Shown: positions 18,068 to 26,633 of the stretch, piece after piece
Numbering within the stretch: the stretch's first letter is position 1
How the letters are laid out: the number at the start of each line of letters is the position of its first letter
Assembly (NCBI RefSeq): GCF_022828475.1
Contig: NZ_CP059557.1
Coordinates: 2,589,470-2,653,469, forward strand
Direction of reading: 5' to 3'
Origin: Saccharopolyspora gloriosae
GTDB lineage: Bacteria; Actinomycetota; Actinomycetes; Mycobacteriales; Pseudonocardiaceae
DNA: 64,000 nt
Made by a program: the position numbers and the translations under genes
The notes under the pieces: model-generated
The model's database searches: none
What the model was told of the DNA's origin: nothing
What the model saw: the letters and a program-made list of their open reading frames with translations, nothing else

Positions 18068-19735
18068 TCAGCCCACCTTGATGCGCTCTTCGCGGCCCTT
18101 GGCGTAGACCTGGGTGATGTAGTCACAGGCGCGCCACGCGTTGGCCATCATGGTGAGCGTCGGGTTGACCCCCGTCGAGCTTGGGAAGCCGGCGCCGTCC
18201 ACCACGAAGAGGTTGTCCACGTCGTGGCTCTGACACCATTCGTTGAGTACCGTCGTCGCCGAGTCGGTGCCCATCCGCGCGGTTCCGTGCTGGTGGCAGG
18301 TGTTGCCGGTCATCCGCTGCAGGTACACCGGAATCGTCTTGCGCGCCCCGGCCGCCCGCAGGATCTCTGAATTCTTGTCCACCTGCCACTTGCTCATCGC
18401 GACGTCGTTGACGTGCGGCTTGTGCGTTATCCGCGCGACCGGCAGGCCCCAGGCGTCCTTGACCGCCGGGTCCAGGTCGACCCGGTTCGACTCGACCGGC
18501 ATGTCGTGCAGGATCGCACCGATCTTCATGGCGAAGCTGAAGTAGTCGCGGTCAGCGTCCTTCATCCCCTGGCCCCAGGTCGGACGGCCGGGGAACACCA
18601 TGTTGATCGGGTGGCAGGTCTGCGAGGCCGAGATCAGGCAGCCACCGATGTGCCCGCGGTCCTCGTCAGTCTCGTAGAACTCGAACGTGCCGCCGCTGAT
18701 GTAGTTACCGGTCCAGCCGTACAGAGGGTCGTCAATCTCCTGGTCGAACAGGCCCACCGCGAAAACATACTCGTGGAAGGTCGCATTCTTACCGACCTGT
18801 CCGCTGGAGTTGCCCAGCCCGTCCGGGAACGAGGGCGACTTCGACATCAACATCAGCCGCGCGGACTCGATCGCCCCCAGGCTCAGTACAACGATGCCGG
18901 AGTCCTGCTCCACCTCGTTGCCGTCCGGGTCGATGTAGATCACCCCGGTCGCCCTGCCGTCCTTGCCGACCTTGATCTCGCGGACGAAGGACTCCGCGCG
19001 CAGTTCGAAGTTGCCTGTCGCCACCGCCTCCGGGATGAAGGTGGTTAGCGTATTGGACCGCGCGGTGCTCGGGTCGCCGTACTGGTTCCAGAAACTGGTG
19101 GTGTTGAAGGGATCCCGGCCCTTGTGCTGGTTGGTTACCATCGCGTGCGGGATCGGGAAGCCGTTGATGCCGAGTTTGTTGCACGCCTCGTAGAACCGCT
19201 TGCCGAAGCGAGTCGGGCGCAGCGGTGCGCTTGGGTAGTCCTTGCTCCGGTACGGCTCATACTTGTCGGCACCGGCGATGCCGGAGATGCCGAACTCCCA
19301 TTCCACCTTGGTCAAGTAGGGCTCGAGGTGCTCGTAACGGATCGGCCAGTCGGCGAGGTTCGCGCCGTCGAGGTCGCCGTGCAGGGAACGCTGGAGGAAG
19401 TCCGACTCCCGTGGCCGTGGCACCCAGCCCGCCCAGTGGTTGGTGCCACCGCCGACCAGCTGTGGGGTGGGAGAGAAGGGGAACGGCTCGGCCACCGACT
19501 CCTCGTCGTGGCGCAGGGTGCGTGGGAACAGTTTCGGGTCCGGCCACAGGTAGTTGCGGTTGATGAACTTCAGCTCGTCGCCGGAGTAGTGTTCCTGCGC
19601 TCGAAGCCAGGGGCCGCGGTCGAACCCGACGACCTTCATCCCCGCCTCGGACAGAACCTTGGCCGCGGTGCCGCCGGTCGCTCCCAATCCGACCACGATC
19701 GCGTCGACCGGGTCCGGTTTCCTGGTGTGTGTCAT
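18068..19735 (-). CDS. GMC-family oxidoreductase (gluconate dehydrogenase flavoprotein type), copy 1
   Basis: 555 residues. The FAD-binding loop is VDAIVVGLGATGGTAAKVLSEAG with FDRGPW ending the second strand. VGGGTNHWAGWVPRP contacts the flavin. The catalytic His-containing end is MTGNTCHQHGTARMGTDS, followed by LFVVDGAGFPSSTGVNPTLTMMA. The ATG at 19735 has AAGGAG at ideal spacing. It is leftward between its subunit 3 and the second GMC gene (18-base gap). It would oxidise a sugar or sugar acid hydroxyl with electrons passed to the respiratory chain or another acceptor; substrate unknown. It lacks the cysteine cluster seen in the second copy. Confidence 0.9.
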   Translation of the reverse strand: MTHTRKPDPVDAIVVGLGATGGTAAKVLSEAGMKVVGFDRGPWLRAQEHYSGDELKFINRNYLWPDPKLFPRTLRHDEESVAEPFPFSPTPQLVGGGTNHWAGWVPRPRESDFLQRSLHGDLDGANLADWPIRYEHLEPYLTKVEWEFGISGIAGADKYEPYRSKDYPSAPLRPTRFGKRFYEACNKLGINGFPIPHAMVTNQHKGRDPFNTTSFWNQYGDPSTARSNTLTTFIPEAVATGNFELRAESFVREIKVGKDGRATGVIYIDPDGNEVEQDSGIVVLSLGAIESARLMLMSKSPSFPDGLGNSSGQVGKNATFHEYVFAVGLFDQEIDDPLYGWTGNYISGGTFEFYETDEDRGHIGGCLISASQTCHPINMVFPGRPTWGQGMKDADRDYFSFAMKIGAILHDMPVESNRVDLDPAVKDAWGLPVARITHKPHVNDVAMSKWQVDKNSEILRAAGARKTIPVYLQRMTGNTCHQHGTARMGTDSATTVLNEWCQSHDVDNLFVVDGAGFPSSTGVNPTLTMMANAWRACDYITQVYAKGREERIKVG

Positions 19736-19753
19736 GGTATTCTCCTTCGCGCC

Positions 19754-21415
19754 TTAGAAACCCGGCGCATCGCCGTTCGCGGGCGTCATGGTCTGGGCGA
19801 GGATGTCGTCGTGTCGGCGTTTGATGTATTCCGCGCACCGCACGGCGACGGCCTGCAGTGTGCTGGTCGGGTTGACTGCGGCCCCGGTGGTCAGCGAGCT
19901 CGCGTCGGCGATGAACAGGTTGGGCACGTCCCAGGTTTGGTTCCATTTGTTGGTCACGGAATCCTCGGGGGTGTTGCCCATCCGGCAGGTGCCCATGATG
20001 TGCCAGCCGGGCGGCGGCCCCTCGACACCGCCTATGCCGGTGCTCGCGGTGTCGATCACGCCGCCGACAGCGTCTGCGGCCTCGCGAGCCCGCTGCCTGC
20101 CCCAGTCGATCAGCCGTCGGTCGTTCTCGTGCAGCTCGTAGTGCACATGCGGGGCGGGAAGGCCGCTGGAATCGGTGACCGCGGAGTTGAGGGTCACCCG
20201 GTTGGTCCGCGCCGGGAGGTCCTCACCCTGCACGTAGACCAGCGCATGCCGACCGAAGTGCTCGTTGAAGAACTTCCGGTGCCCGGCGCCCCACGGCGCG
20301 ATGTTGCCGGTGTTGGTGCCCAGCGCGCTGTTCGCCGCGCCCAGAGCGGTGCCGACCTGCAGCGAGAACCCGTTCACGAAACCGCGTTCGGGGTCGGTGT
20401 CGTAGAACTGCTGGCTGTAGAGCACTGCGGGTTCCGGTCCCTTGAACCCTTCCATCGGTTCATCGAACCAGAAGTCCTCGAAGGACCAACTGTGAAACAT
20501 TAGATGCGTGCCGACCAGCCCGTTGGAGTTGGCCAGGCCATCCGGGTGACCCTCCTGCGCGGACATCAGCAGCAGCCGCGGCGTGCCGATCGAGTTGGCG
20601 GCCACTACCACGATCCGCGCGCGCACGTCGTGCCTGGAACCGGTGATCCGGTCGACGTAGGTCGCCCCGGTGGCGCGCCCGTTCTTCGAGTTGATCCGCT
20701 CGACGCGGGCATTGGTGCGCAGGTCGACACCGTTGCGCAGCGCCCTGGGCCAGTAGGTCACGTCGGTCGAGGCGATCGCGTGCCGTGGACAGCCGCCGAG
20801 GCAAAAGCCGCAGTCGTTGCAGGGCAATCGCGCGTCCTTCGGCTTGGTCAGGATCGCGTTGTCCGCGGGCCACCAGTGCCAGCCGAGCTTGTCGAAGCCC
20901 CGGCCCATCTTGTGCCCGACCTTGCCGCCGCGGTTGGCTGGCCCCCAGCCCTCGGGACGCGGCGGATTACCGGGATCGCCGGTCCTCCGCGCCACCCCGA
21001 TTTCGGTGTCGTTGATGGAGTAGAACGGCTCGAGCTCCTCGTAGCTGATCGGCCAGTCAATGGTGCCCTCGACCCCGTGCTCGGTGCCCTTGCGAAAGTC
21101 GACCGGCTTGAACCGCGGCCATGCACCGGCGTAGTGCAGCGTCGAGCCACCGACGCCGTTCATCAGCATCGGTTCGGTGTTCCCGGTGATCGGGTAGTCC
21201 TCGGGGAACATCCGGACGTTGGGGTGCCAGGACCAGGCGCGGTGGCGCTCGAGCTCCCAGCCGTCGTAGAAGTGCGGGTGATCCATCGGGTGCAGCCAGT
21301 CGCCCTGTTCCAGGCAGACGACCTTGATGCCGCCATCGGACAAGCGCTTGCTCATCGCCGCGCCGCCGGCGCCCGCGCCGATCACCAGCACGTCGGTTTC
21401 GGTGTAGGCGTCCAT
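19754..21415 (-). CDS. GMC-family oxidoreductase with ferredoxin-like cysteine motif, copy 2
   Basis: 553 residues. ETDVLVIGAGAGGAAMSKRLSDGG is the FAD loop and MNGVGGSTLHYAGAWPRF the flavin-contact segment. The C-terminal active-site part is GWHIMGTCRMGNT, then LFIADASSLTTGAAVNPTSTLQA. Around residue 200 it has CNDCGFCLGGCPRHA, i.e. C-x2-C-x2-C-x3-C-P, which resembles a 4Fe-4S binding motif. The ATG shares one base with the TGA of the upstream subunit-3 gene, so the two are coupled. Probably a second sugar dehydrogenase subunit, perhaps with its own electron-transfer centre; the cluster has not been shown. Confidence 0.88.
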   Translation of the reverse strand: MDAYTETDVLVIGAGAGGAAMSKRLSDGGIKVVCLEQGDWLHPMDHPHFYDGWELERHRAWSWHPNVRMFPEDYPITGNTEPMLMNGVGGSTLHYAGAWPRFKPVDFRKGTEHGVEGTIDWPISYEELEPFYSINDTEIGVARRTGDPGNPPRPEGWGPANRGGKVGHKMGRGFDKLGWHWWPADNAILTKPKDARLPCNDCGFCLGGCPRHAIASTDVTYWPRALRNGVDLRTNARVERINSKNGRATGATYVDRITGSRHDVRARIVVVAANSIGTPRLLLMSAQEGHPDGLANSNGLVGTHLMFHSWSFEDFWFDEPMEGFKGPEPAVLYSQQFYDTDPERGFVNGFSLQVGTALGAANSALGTNTGNIAPWGAGHRKFFNEHFGRHALVYVQGEDLPARTNRVTLNSAVTDSSGLPAPHVHYELHENDRRLIDWGRQRAREAADAVGGVIDTASTGIGGVEGPPPGWHIMGTCRMGNTPEDSVTNKWNQTWDVPNLFIADASSLTTGAAVNPTSTLQAVAVRCAEYIKRRHDDILAQTMTPANGDAPGF

Positions 21416-21996
21416 CAGCTAGTCGCCTCCCGTAGGTGGGCGGGGACCTCGACGCGCCGGACGTCGGCGGTGCGCCGGTACGAACCGCGCACCCGGGCGA
21501 GCAACTCGTCGTCCCAGTCGTCCATCACGTCGGTGTAGCCGTAGGGCTGCGGGGACAGGCGGTAGTCCCGGCCTGCGCGCAGCGTGCGGTTCATCGTGTG
21601 GACGACCGCGGGCCGCGAGTAGTAGGCGTAGTACACAACGTCGCGCAGGTGCAGGAAGAACTCGGGCTGGTCCTGTTCGAGTCCAGTCAGGATGGTCACG
21701 CGTTCCGCGGCGGTGGCCTGGAGGAAGCCGTCCCCCAATATATCCAGCCGTGCTTTGAAGTCGTCCTCGCCGAGAAACGGGAACCATTTCGCGTCCTGCC
21801 CGGCGGGGGTGACGTACCTGGTGATGAACGACAGGACGTCGACCTCGCTCGGCGGCGGGAAGCCGGCGCCGCCGGGGATGAGTTCGTCGGCCACCGCGTT
21901 GAGCACCGCGCCCTGCCGTTCGGTCAGTCGGACAGGAGGGAGCCAGCCCCCAAGCGGTGGTTTGCCGCCGGCGGCGGAAAGTTTGAGGTCCACCAC
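21415..21996 (-). CDS. Gluconate 2-dehydrogenase subunit 3-like protein, copy 2
   Basis: 193 residues from a GTG at 21996, chosen because AAAGGAG lies seven bases before it; the ATG 18 bases upstream overlaps that site. RLTERQGAVLNAVADELIPGGAGFPPPSEVDV is the family start, with DQPEFFLHLRDVVYYAYYSRP and SPQPYGYTDVMDDWDDELLARV following. It overlaps the partner GMC gene by one base (TGATG). It diverges strongly from the other subunit-3 protein, so the two pairs probably act on different substrates. A short proline-rich N-terminus but no clear signal peptide is present. Confidence 0.78.
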   Translation of the reverse strand: MVDLKLSAAGGKPPLGGWLPPVRLTERQGAVLNAVADELIPGGAGFPPPSEVDVLSFITRYVTPAGQDAKWFPFLGEDDFKARLDILGDGFLQATAAERVTILTGLEQDQPEFFLHLRDVVYYAYYSRPAVVHTMNRTLRAGRDYRLSPQPYGYTDVMDDWDDELLARVRGSYRRTADVRRVEVPAHLREATS

Positions 21997-22104
21997 GTGC
22001 CTGCTCCTTTGCATGACGTCTGGTTCCGAGGCGCGCCCGAGCCGGTCGACCCGGGCGCGCCCGTTGGTGGTGGTTGGTGGCGGGGATGGAGTCGTTGTGG
22101 ACGG

Positions 22105-22629
22105 TCAGTTCTTCTCGAGGTATTCGACGATCGCGCGGCCGAAGTCGGGCAGGTCGACCGGCGTGCGGGAGGTGATCACGTTCCCGTCGATGACGACCGG
22201 CTCGTCGATCCAGGTGCCGCCCGCGTTCTCTACGTCGTCCTTGATCGGCAGATATCCGGTGATCTTGCGGCCCTTGGTGGCGCCGGCGGAGCAGAGCATC
22301 CAGCCGGCGTGGCAGATCGCGGCGACCAGCTTGCCCGACTCGTAGGTGTCCCGGACCAGCGCGACCATCTCCGGGTGTAGGCGCATGTTGTCCGGCGCGA
22401 AGCCGCCCGGGATCACGATGGCGTCGAAGTCGCCCGCGGACACCTCGGCCGCGGCGGCGTCGACCTCCATCGGGTAGTGCTCTTTGCTGTCGTAGCTGCT
22501 CTTGGTGCCGCTGCCGATCACCTTGACCTCGGCGCCCGCTTCCTGCAGGCGCAGCTTCGGGTACCAGCCCTCGAGAATCTGGTACTCGTCTTCGATCAGC
22601 AGGGCTACGCGCTTACCGGAAAGCGACAT
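22105..22629 (-). CDS. DJ-1/PfpI-family protein (type 1 peptidase-like)
   Basis: 174 residues, full family length. GKRVALLIEDEYQILEGWYP opens the fold; DAIVIPGGFAPDNMRLHPEMV and LVAAICHAGWMLCSAGATKGR (nucleophile cysteine then histidine) follow; VVIDGNVITSRTPVDLPDFG closes it. The acidic residue E near position 19 completes the usual active-site trio. The ATG at 22629 has GAAAGGAA upstream. It sits in the leftward sugar-oxidation run with 42 bases to the hydrolase gene. A protective role against reactive carbonyls formed during sugar oxidation is plausible, though inferred. Confidence 0.9.
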   Translation of the reverse strand: MSLSGKRVALLIEDEYQILEGWYPKLRLQEAGAEVKVIGSGTKSSYDSKEHYPMEVDAAAAEVSAGDFDAIVIPGGFAPDNMRLHPEMVALVRDTYESGKLVAAICHAGWMLCSAGATKGRKITGYLPIKDDVENAGGTWIDEPVVIDGNVITSRTPVDLPDFGRAIVEYLEKN

Positions 22630-22671
22630 GATTTCCTTTCTCGTAACGGGATTGGGTGTCTGGGACGCCGT

Positions 22672-23373
22672 TCAGGCGCCGATCATCCGCAGGAACTCGA
22701 TGCTCGTGCGCACGTCGCCGTGGTTGGCGTGGATCTGGCGCAGCGCTTCCCAGTGCTGGCCGAAGCCCAGCGGATCCTCCTTGCCGGAGGGAATCGCGGC
22801 CGTGGTGTCCGCGAGTACGATCATCTTGTGGTCCTGGTTGGCGCCGTCGATCGCGGTGGCGATCTGGCAGTTGCCGGTGGACAGCCCGGCCACCACCAGG
22901 GTGTCCGCACCCGCCCGGCGCATGTACTCGTTCAGTGCGGTGCCGTAGAACGAGCTGAACCGGTGTTTGCGGAAGACCGGCTCGTCGTCGAGCGGTTTGA
23001 GGTCGTCGACCAGCTCGTCTCCGCCGTTGCCCCAGGCGCCGGGGAAGGTGGCCAGCTGGCCTTCGATGCCCCACTTGGTGTCCGCGAACCCGGCGTCCTT
23101 GCCGTCCGGGCGCAGGCCCCACAGCGACCAGGCCACCGGGATTTCCTTGGCGCGGCAGGCTTCCAGGACGTTCTTCACAGGTTCGACGACGTCCTTGCCC
23201 TCGGGCGCACCGCCAGTGCTCGGGATGTACATCGCACCGCCGGGCTCGGCGCAGGCCTTCTGCATGTCCAGGACGAGCAGCATCGTCTTCTTCGGGTCGA
23301 TCGTCGGCGCGACCCAGTTCGACCGGTCGATCCACTCGTCGATGTGCTCATAGGTGTAGTCGAGCGACGACAT
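22672..23373 (-). CDS. Isochorismatase-family cysteine hydrolase
   Basis: 233 residues. The catalytic triad is visible: aspartate in TMLLVLDMQKACAEPGGAMY, lysine in EPVFRKHRFSSFYGTALNEYM, and cysteine in VVAGLSTGNCQIATAID. The cis-peptide region VAGLSTGN is normal. The ATG at 23373 follows GGAGG. It is the first gene of the leftward operon that runs through PfpI and the GMC/subunit-3 pairs, downstream of the FadR-type regulator gene (109-base gap). Family members hydrolyse amides or the ether of isochorismate (nicotinamidase, N-carbamoyl hydrolases); which one here is unclear. Confidence 0.88.
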   Translation of the reverse strand: MSSLDYTYEHIDEWIDRSNWVAPTIDPKKTMLLVLDMQKACAEPGGAMYIPSTGGAPEGKDVVEPVKNVLEACRAKEIPVAWSLWGLRPDGKDAGFADTKWGIEGQLATFPGAWGNGGDELVDDLKPLDDEPVFRKHRFSSFYGTALNEYMRRAGADTLVVAGLSTGNCQIATAIDGANQDHKMIVLADTTAAIPSGKEDPLGFGQHWEALRQIHANHGDVRTSIEFLRMIGA

Positions 23374-23482
23374 TGTTGCTCCTCCTTGTTCGCGACTGCG
23401 AATACGATTTGCCGACCACTGGGTGGCAAGGGAAATGAAACGGTGGTTGCGCCGTTTGGAAATGCGCCTTTGTGGAAGTGCT

Positions 23483-24214
23483 CTACCGGACGGCCGTCTC
23501 GGTGGCGGAGTCGAGGTGTTGCACGATTTCTCGCTCCACCTCACGAATGTGTTTGACCGCGGCACTCCTGGCTTCCCGGACGCTCCGGGCGAGAATGGCG
23601 GCCACGATCCTGCAGTGGCTGTTGTGTGCGGATTCGCGCCGTCCGGGTAGTTGAATGACGCGGTGTGAGTAGGTGATGAACAGGGGCATGATGCTCTCGT
23701 AGACGCGTTCCCAGATTCGGTTCTTCGTGACTTTCACGATGGCTCTGTGCAGTTCCGCGTCCAGTTTTACGAAAGCGTCGTTGGACAGGCTGGGATTACT
23801 CGCCTCGTCGAGTATCCGCTGCAGCTCCTCCGCCTCGTCGTCGGTGATGCGCTTAGCGGCCATCCCGGCGGCATCCCGCTCTAGGGACAGGCGTGCTTCG
23901 AACAGTTCCGGCACGGTGAAGTCGTCGAACAGCAGCAGTTCGGACAGCATGGGCACGGGTTTCGTGTTGCTGACCACGAAGACGCCGATTCCGTGGTCGG
24001 TGCGGAGCAGGCCGTTGGCCTCCACGAGGCGCAGCGCTTCCCGCATCGAGCTGCGACCGACACCGAACTGTTCGGCCAGGGTGCGTTCCGGGGGCAGCTT
24101 GTCGCCGGGCTGGTACTGGCCCTGCTCGATCAACTGTTCCAGTTGCGCCGCTACCGAATCGGATACCTTCAGGCGCCGGACCGGCTCGATGCGCCGGTTG
24201 CCGCGGTCAGTCAT
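23483..24214 (-). CDS. FadR-subfamily GntR transcriptional regulator
   Basis: 243 residues. The winged helix is SDSVAAQLEQLIEQGQYQPGDKLPPERTLAEQF, continuing GVGRSSMREALRLVEANGLL. The all-helical FCD effector domain follows (PELFEARLSLERDAAGMAA, FVKLDAELHRAIVKVTKNR, HCRIVAAILARSVREARSAA), with the D-x3-H and H metal-site residues present. It is divergent from the SMP-30 lactonase gene, and a perfect 21-bp element is present twice, inverted, between them. It likely represses this sugar-oxidation regulon and responds to an acidic intermediate. Confidence 0.93.
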   Translation of the reverse strand: MTDRGNRRIEPVRRLKVSDSVAAQLEQLIEQGQYQPGDKLPPERTLAEQFGVGRSSMREALRLVEANGLLRTDHGIGVFVVSNTKPVPMLSELLLFDDFTVPELFEARLSLERDAAGMAAKRITDDEAEELQRILDEASNPSLSNDAFVKLDAELHRAIVKVTKNRIWERVYESIMPLFITYSHRVIQLPGRRESAHNSHCRIVAAILARSVREARSAAVKHIREVEREIVQHLDSATETAVR

Positions 24215-24265
24215 CTTCGCAACCTATCTCGGGACCGGACTCCCTGTCCCGCTTCGTGAGCGGAG

Positions 24266-24286
24266 GAGTGGTCAGGTGGTCTGAAC
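24266..24286 (+). promoter_or_regulatory. GntR/FadR-type operator, copy near the regulator
   Basis: A 21-bp element whose centre is TCAGGTGGTCTGA (TCAG/CTGA arms) lies 52 bases upstream of the regulator start. Its exact reverse complement is at 24446-24466. The internal GGTC repeats resemble FadR-type half sites. Confidence 0.75.
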
Positions 24287-24445
24287 AGTAGGCAGGTGCT
24301 TCGGAACCTGTCAAGCGCCCCCTCGGGTCCGAATCCTTCGCGTTTCCGTTGGCGTACAAGGAATATCCTCGGCGGCCACAGAGTGTGGCCCGACCTGGCG
24401 GAGCTCGGAGGCTCTGCCCTTGACAGCCCTGGACGCCGCATTAGA

Positions 24446-24466
24446 GTTCAGACCACCTGACCACTC
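24446..24466 (-). promoter_or_regulatory. GntR/FadR-type operator, copy near the lactonase
   Basis: The perfect inverted copy of the 21-bp element at 24266-24286, 22 bases before the SMP-30 gene start. Two identical sites 180 bp apart flanking divergent promoters suggest cooperative or looped repression by the FadR-type protein. Confidence 0.75.
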
Positions 24467-24488
24467 TTGCGAAGGGATCGCCCCAGAA

Positions 24489-25418
24489 ATGGCCGACGGT
24501 GAAGTGCTGGAGATCCGGGACGAGCGTCTGCGCGAGCTCGTGGTGGACGAGCCACTGGCCCGCCTGCAGACCGGTTTCCGGTTCATTGAAGGCCCTGTGT
24601 GGAATCAGGCCGAGGGATACCTGCTGTTCAGTGATATCCAGGCCGACCGGATGTATCGCCGGTCTGCGACAGGGGAGCTGACCACGTATCGGCGGCCCAG
24701 CCGGATGGCCAACGGGAACGCGTACGACGGTGCGAGTCGACTGCTTACCTGCGAGCACGCGACCAGCAGGCTTGTGCGCGAGGAGGCCGACGGCGGCCTG
24801 TCCGTGCTCGCCGAAAGATTCGATGGTCGGGAGCTCAACAGTCCGAATGACGTCGTCGTGGCTAAAGACGGCACAATTCTGTTCACCGATCCGGTGTATG
24901 GGCGTGTTGCTCCCCACGGTGTCCCACGCGAGCCGGAACTGCCGTTTCGCGGCGTCTATAAGGTCGATCCGGCCAGTGGTGAACTTTCCCTGCTGGCAAA
25001 AGATTTCAACGGTCCCAACGGGCTCTGCCTCTCGGTGGACGAGCGGTACCTGTTCGTCAACGACACCGAGCGCCTGCACATCCGTCGGTTTGGCTTCGAC
25101 GGTGGGGCCCTCACCGGCGGTGTGGTGTGGGCCGAGGTGGCCGGCGAAGGTATCGGCGTGCCCGACGGCATGAAGGTGGATTCCTCGGGAAACCTTTATT
25201 GCACGGGGCCTGGTGGGATCCACGTCTTCGATGCCGACGCGACCTGTCTTGGCGTCATCCGGGTTCCAGAAAACCCGGCGAACTTCACGTGGGGGGGACG
25301 CGACCTATGCTCGTTATACATCTGCGCTACGACTTCGCTCTACCGGTGCCGGACGAAGCTGCCGGGACTTGCACCGCCGACCACGAAGTCCGTGAAGCAA
25401 TGTCCGCCGACGAATTGA
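24489..25418 (+). CDS. SMP-30/gluconolactonase/LRE-family lactonase
   Basis: 309 residues of a six-bladed propeller. The calcium/active-site residues of the family are in GFRFIEGPVWNQAEGYLLFSDI (glutamate), GRELNSPNDVVVAKDGTILFTDP (asparagine), FNGPNGLCLSVDERYL and GVPDGMKVDSSGNLY (aspartate). The end FTWGGRDLCSLYICATTSLYR is normal. The ATG at 24489 is preceded by GAAGGGA at a longer than ideal distance; a start further upstream would run into the operator. Hydrolysis of the aldonolactone made by the GMC dehydrogenases would link it to the sugar-acid dehydratase. A small 234-base gap with no gene follows. Confidence 0.9.
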   Translation: MADGEVLEIRDERLRELVVDEPLARLQTGFRFIEGPVWNQAEGYLLFSDIQADRMYRRSATGELTTYRRPSRMANGNAYDGASRLLTCEHATSRLVREEADGGLSVLAERFDGRELNSPNDVVVAKDGTILFTDPVYGRVAPHGVPREPELPFRGVYKVDPASGELSLLAKDFNGPNGLCLSVDERYLFVNDTERLHIRRFGFDGGALTGGVVWAEVAGEGIGVPDGMKVDSSGNLYCTGPGGIHVFDADATCLGVIRVPENPANFTWGGRDLCSLYICATTSLYRCRTKLPGLAPPTTKSVKQCPPTN

Positions 25419-25655
25419 CTCTCACCGGACTGTCAGCGCCGGAGCTGTTCACAAAGGTTTCAAGTCTCAGGCGACGGCGTCCGCGTGTTGCGGGTGCCCG
25501 GCCGGGCTGCTGAGATCAAGCTAGCGGGGCCGTCGGCCGGGCGCGAACAGTCGTTCAGGGCCATGAAATCTTTACCTACGACGCCGGTCAGTAGCCCTCT
25601 AGTTGATTAACTCACAATCTAACGTCGCTGGGCCGTCAATGTGGCGGCCGTCTAA

Positions 25656-26563
25656 GGGGTCCTTTCAGAATGCTGTGGCAAGGAGTTTGCGGGCGAGGAT
25701 CATGCAGTGGGTGAGGTGGAGTAGGCCTTCGTGGATGTCGTCGCGGGTTTCCCAGCGGATGCGGAGTTTGCGGGGACCGTGGAGCCAGGCGAAGGCGGCT
25801 TCGACGACCCAGCGGAGTGTGCCGAGGCCGGATTCGTGCTGATCACCGCGACGTGCGATGCGGGGTGTGATGTTGCGGTCCCGTAGCTGGTGCCGGTATT
25901 TGTCGTGGTCATAGCCGCGGTCGGCGTAGACGTGACGGGGTGTGCGGCGGGGTCGGCCTCGGACTCCGCGTACCGGTGGGACCGCCTCGATCAGCGGTAT
26001 CAGCTGGGTGACGTCGTTGCGGTTGCTGCCGGTCAGCAGCACTTGTAGCGGGGTTCCGCGGGCGTCGGTGATGATGTGGTGTTTCGAGCCCGGCCTGCCC
26101 CGATCAACCGGGCTCTTGCCCACTTTTGGGGAACCACGTCCTCGTTTGGCCTGGATCTGCGAGGAGTCCACCACTGCGCGGGAGAAATCCAGCTGATCGG
26201 CCGCACGCAGCTTGGCCAGCAGGACCTCCTCCAGCTGTTCCCAGACACCGGCCTGCTGCCACTCCGCCAACCGGCGCCAGCACGTCGAGCCCGAACCGAA
26301 CCCGAGTTCCTGGGGCAGGAACTCCCACTGGATACCGGTGTAGAGCACGAACAACACACCCTGCAACGCCTTACGGTCATCGATCCGACACCGCCCCGGA
26401 TGCCGAAACCTTCGTTCATGCCTGGGCAGCAACGGTGCGATCACCGCCCACAGCTCGTCACTGACCTCCCACGGCCTCGGGCGAGACATCCCACGCTCCA
26501 ACCACAAACGCGATCAACACACACCCCCACCATGCCAAAACAAGATCATTCTGCAAGGACCCC
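25656..26563 (-). mobile_element. IS5-family insertion sequence, 908 bp
   Basis: Terminal inverted repeats GGGGTCCTTTCAGAATG (left) and GGGGTCCTTGCAGAATG (right, read inward) differ at one base. TAA is duplicated on both sides (25653-25655, 26564-26566). One intact transposase gene fills the element. It lies 70 bases from the leader-distal end of the CRISPR array. Confidence 0.93.
25665..26489 (-). CDS. IS5-family transposase (single frame)
   Basis: 274 residues from the ATG at 26489 (GGAG six bases upstream). WEVSDELWAVIAPLLPRHERR and GVLFVLYTGIQWEFLPQELGFGSG form the N-terminal region. The DDE residues are in LDFSRAVVDSSQIQAKRG, RHVYADRGYDHDKYR and GLGTLRWVVEAAFAWLHGPR. In contrast to the element at 7.4 kb, it is encoded in one uninterrupted frame. 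With intact ends and duplication it may be active. The carboxy end RKLLATAF stops nine bases from the left terminus. Confidence 0.92.
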   Translation of the reverse strand: MSRPRPWEVSDELWAVIAPLLPRHERRFRHPGRCRIDDRKALQGVLFVLYTGIQWEFLPQELGFGSGSTCWRRLAEWQQAGVWEQLEEVLLAKLRAADQLDFSRAVVDSSQIQAKRGRGSPKVGKSPVDRGRPGSKHHIITDARGTPLQVLLTGSNRNDVTQLIPLIEAVPPVRGVRGRPRRTPRHVYADRGYDHDKYRHQLRDRNITPRIARRGDQHESGLGTLRWVVEAAFAWLHGPRKLRIRWETRDDIHEGLLHLTHCMILARKLLATAF

Positions 26564-26633
26564 TAAGCGATGCGCGAAGTGCGTCTGAGATCTTCCGGGT
26601 TGAGCGTTCGTTCTTGCAGTGGTGCCCGACGAG

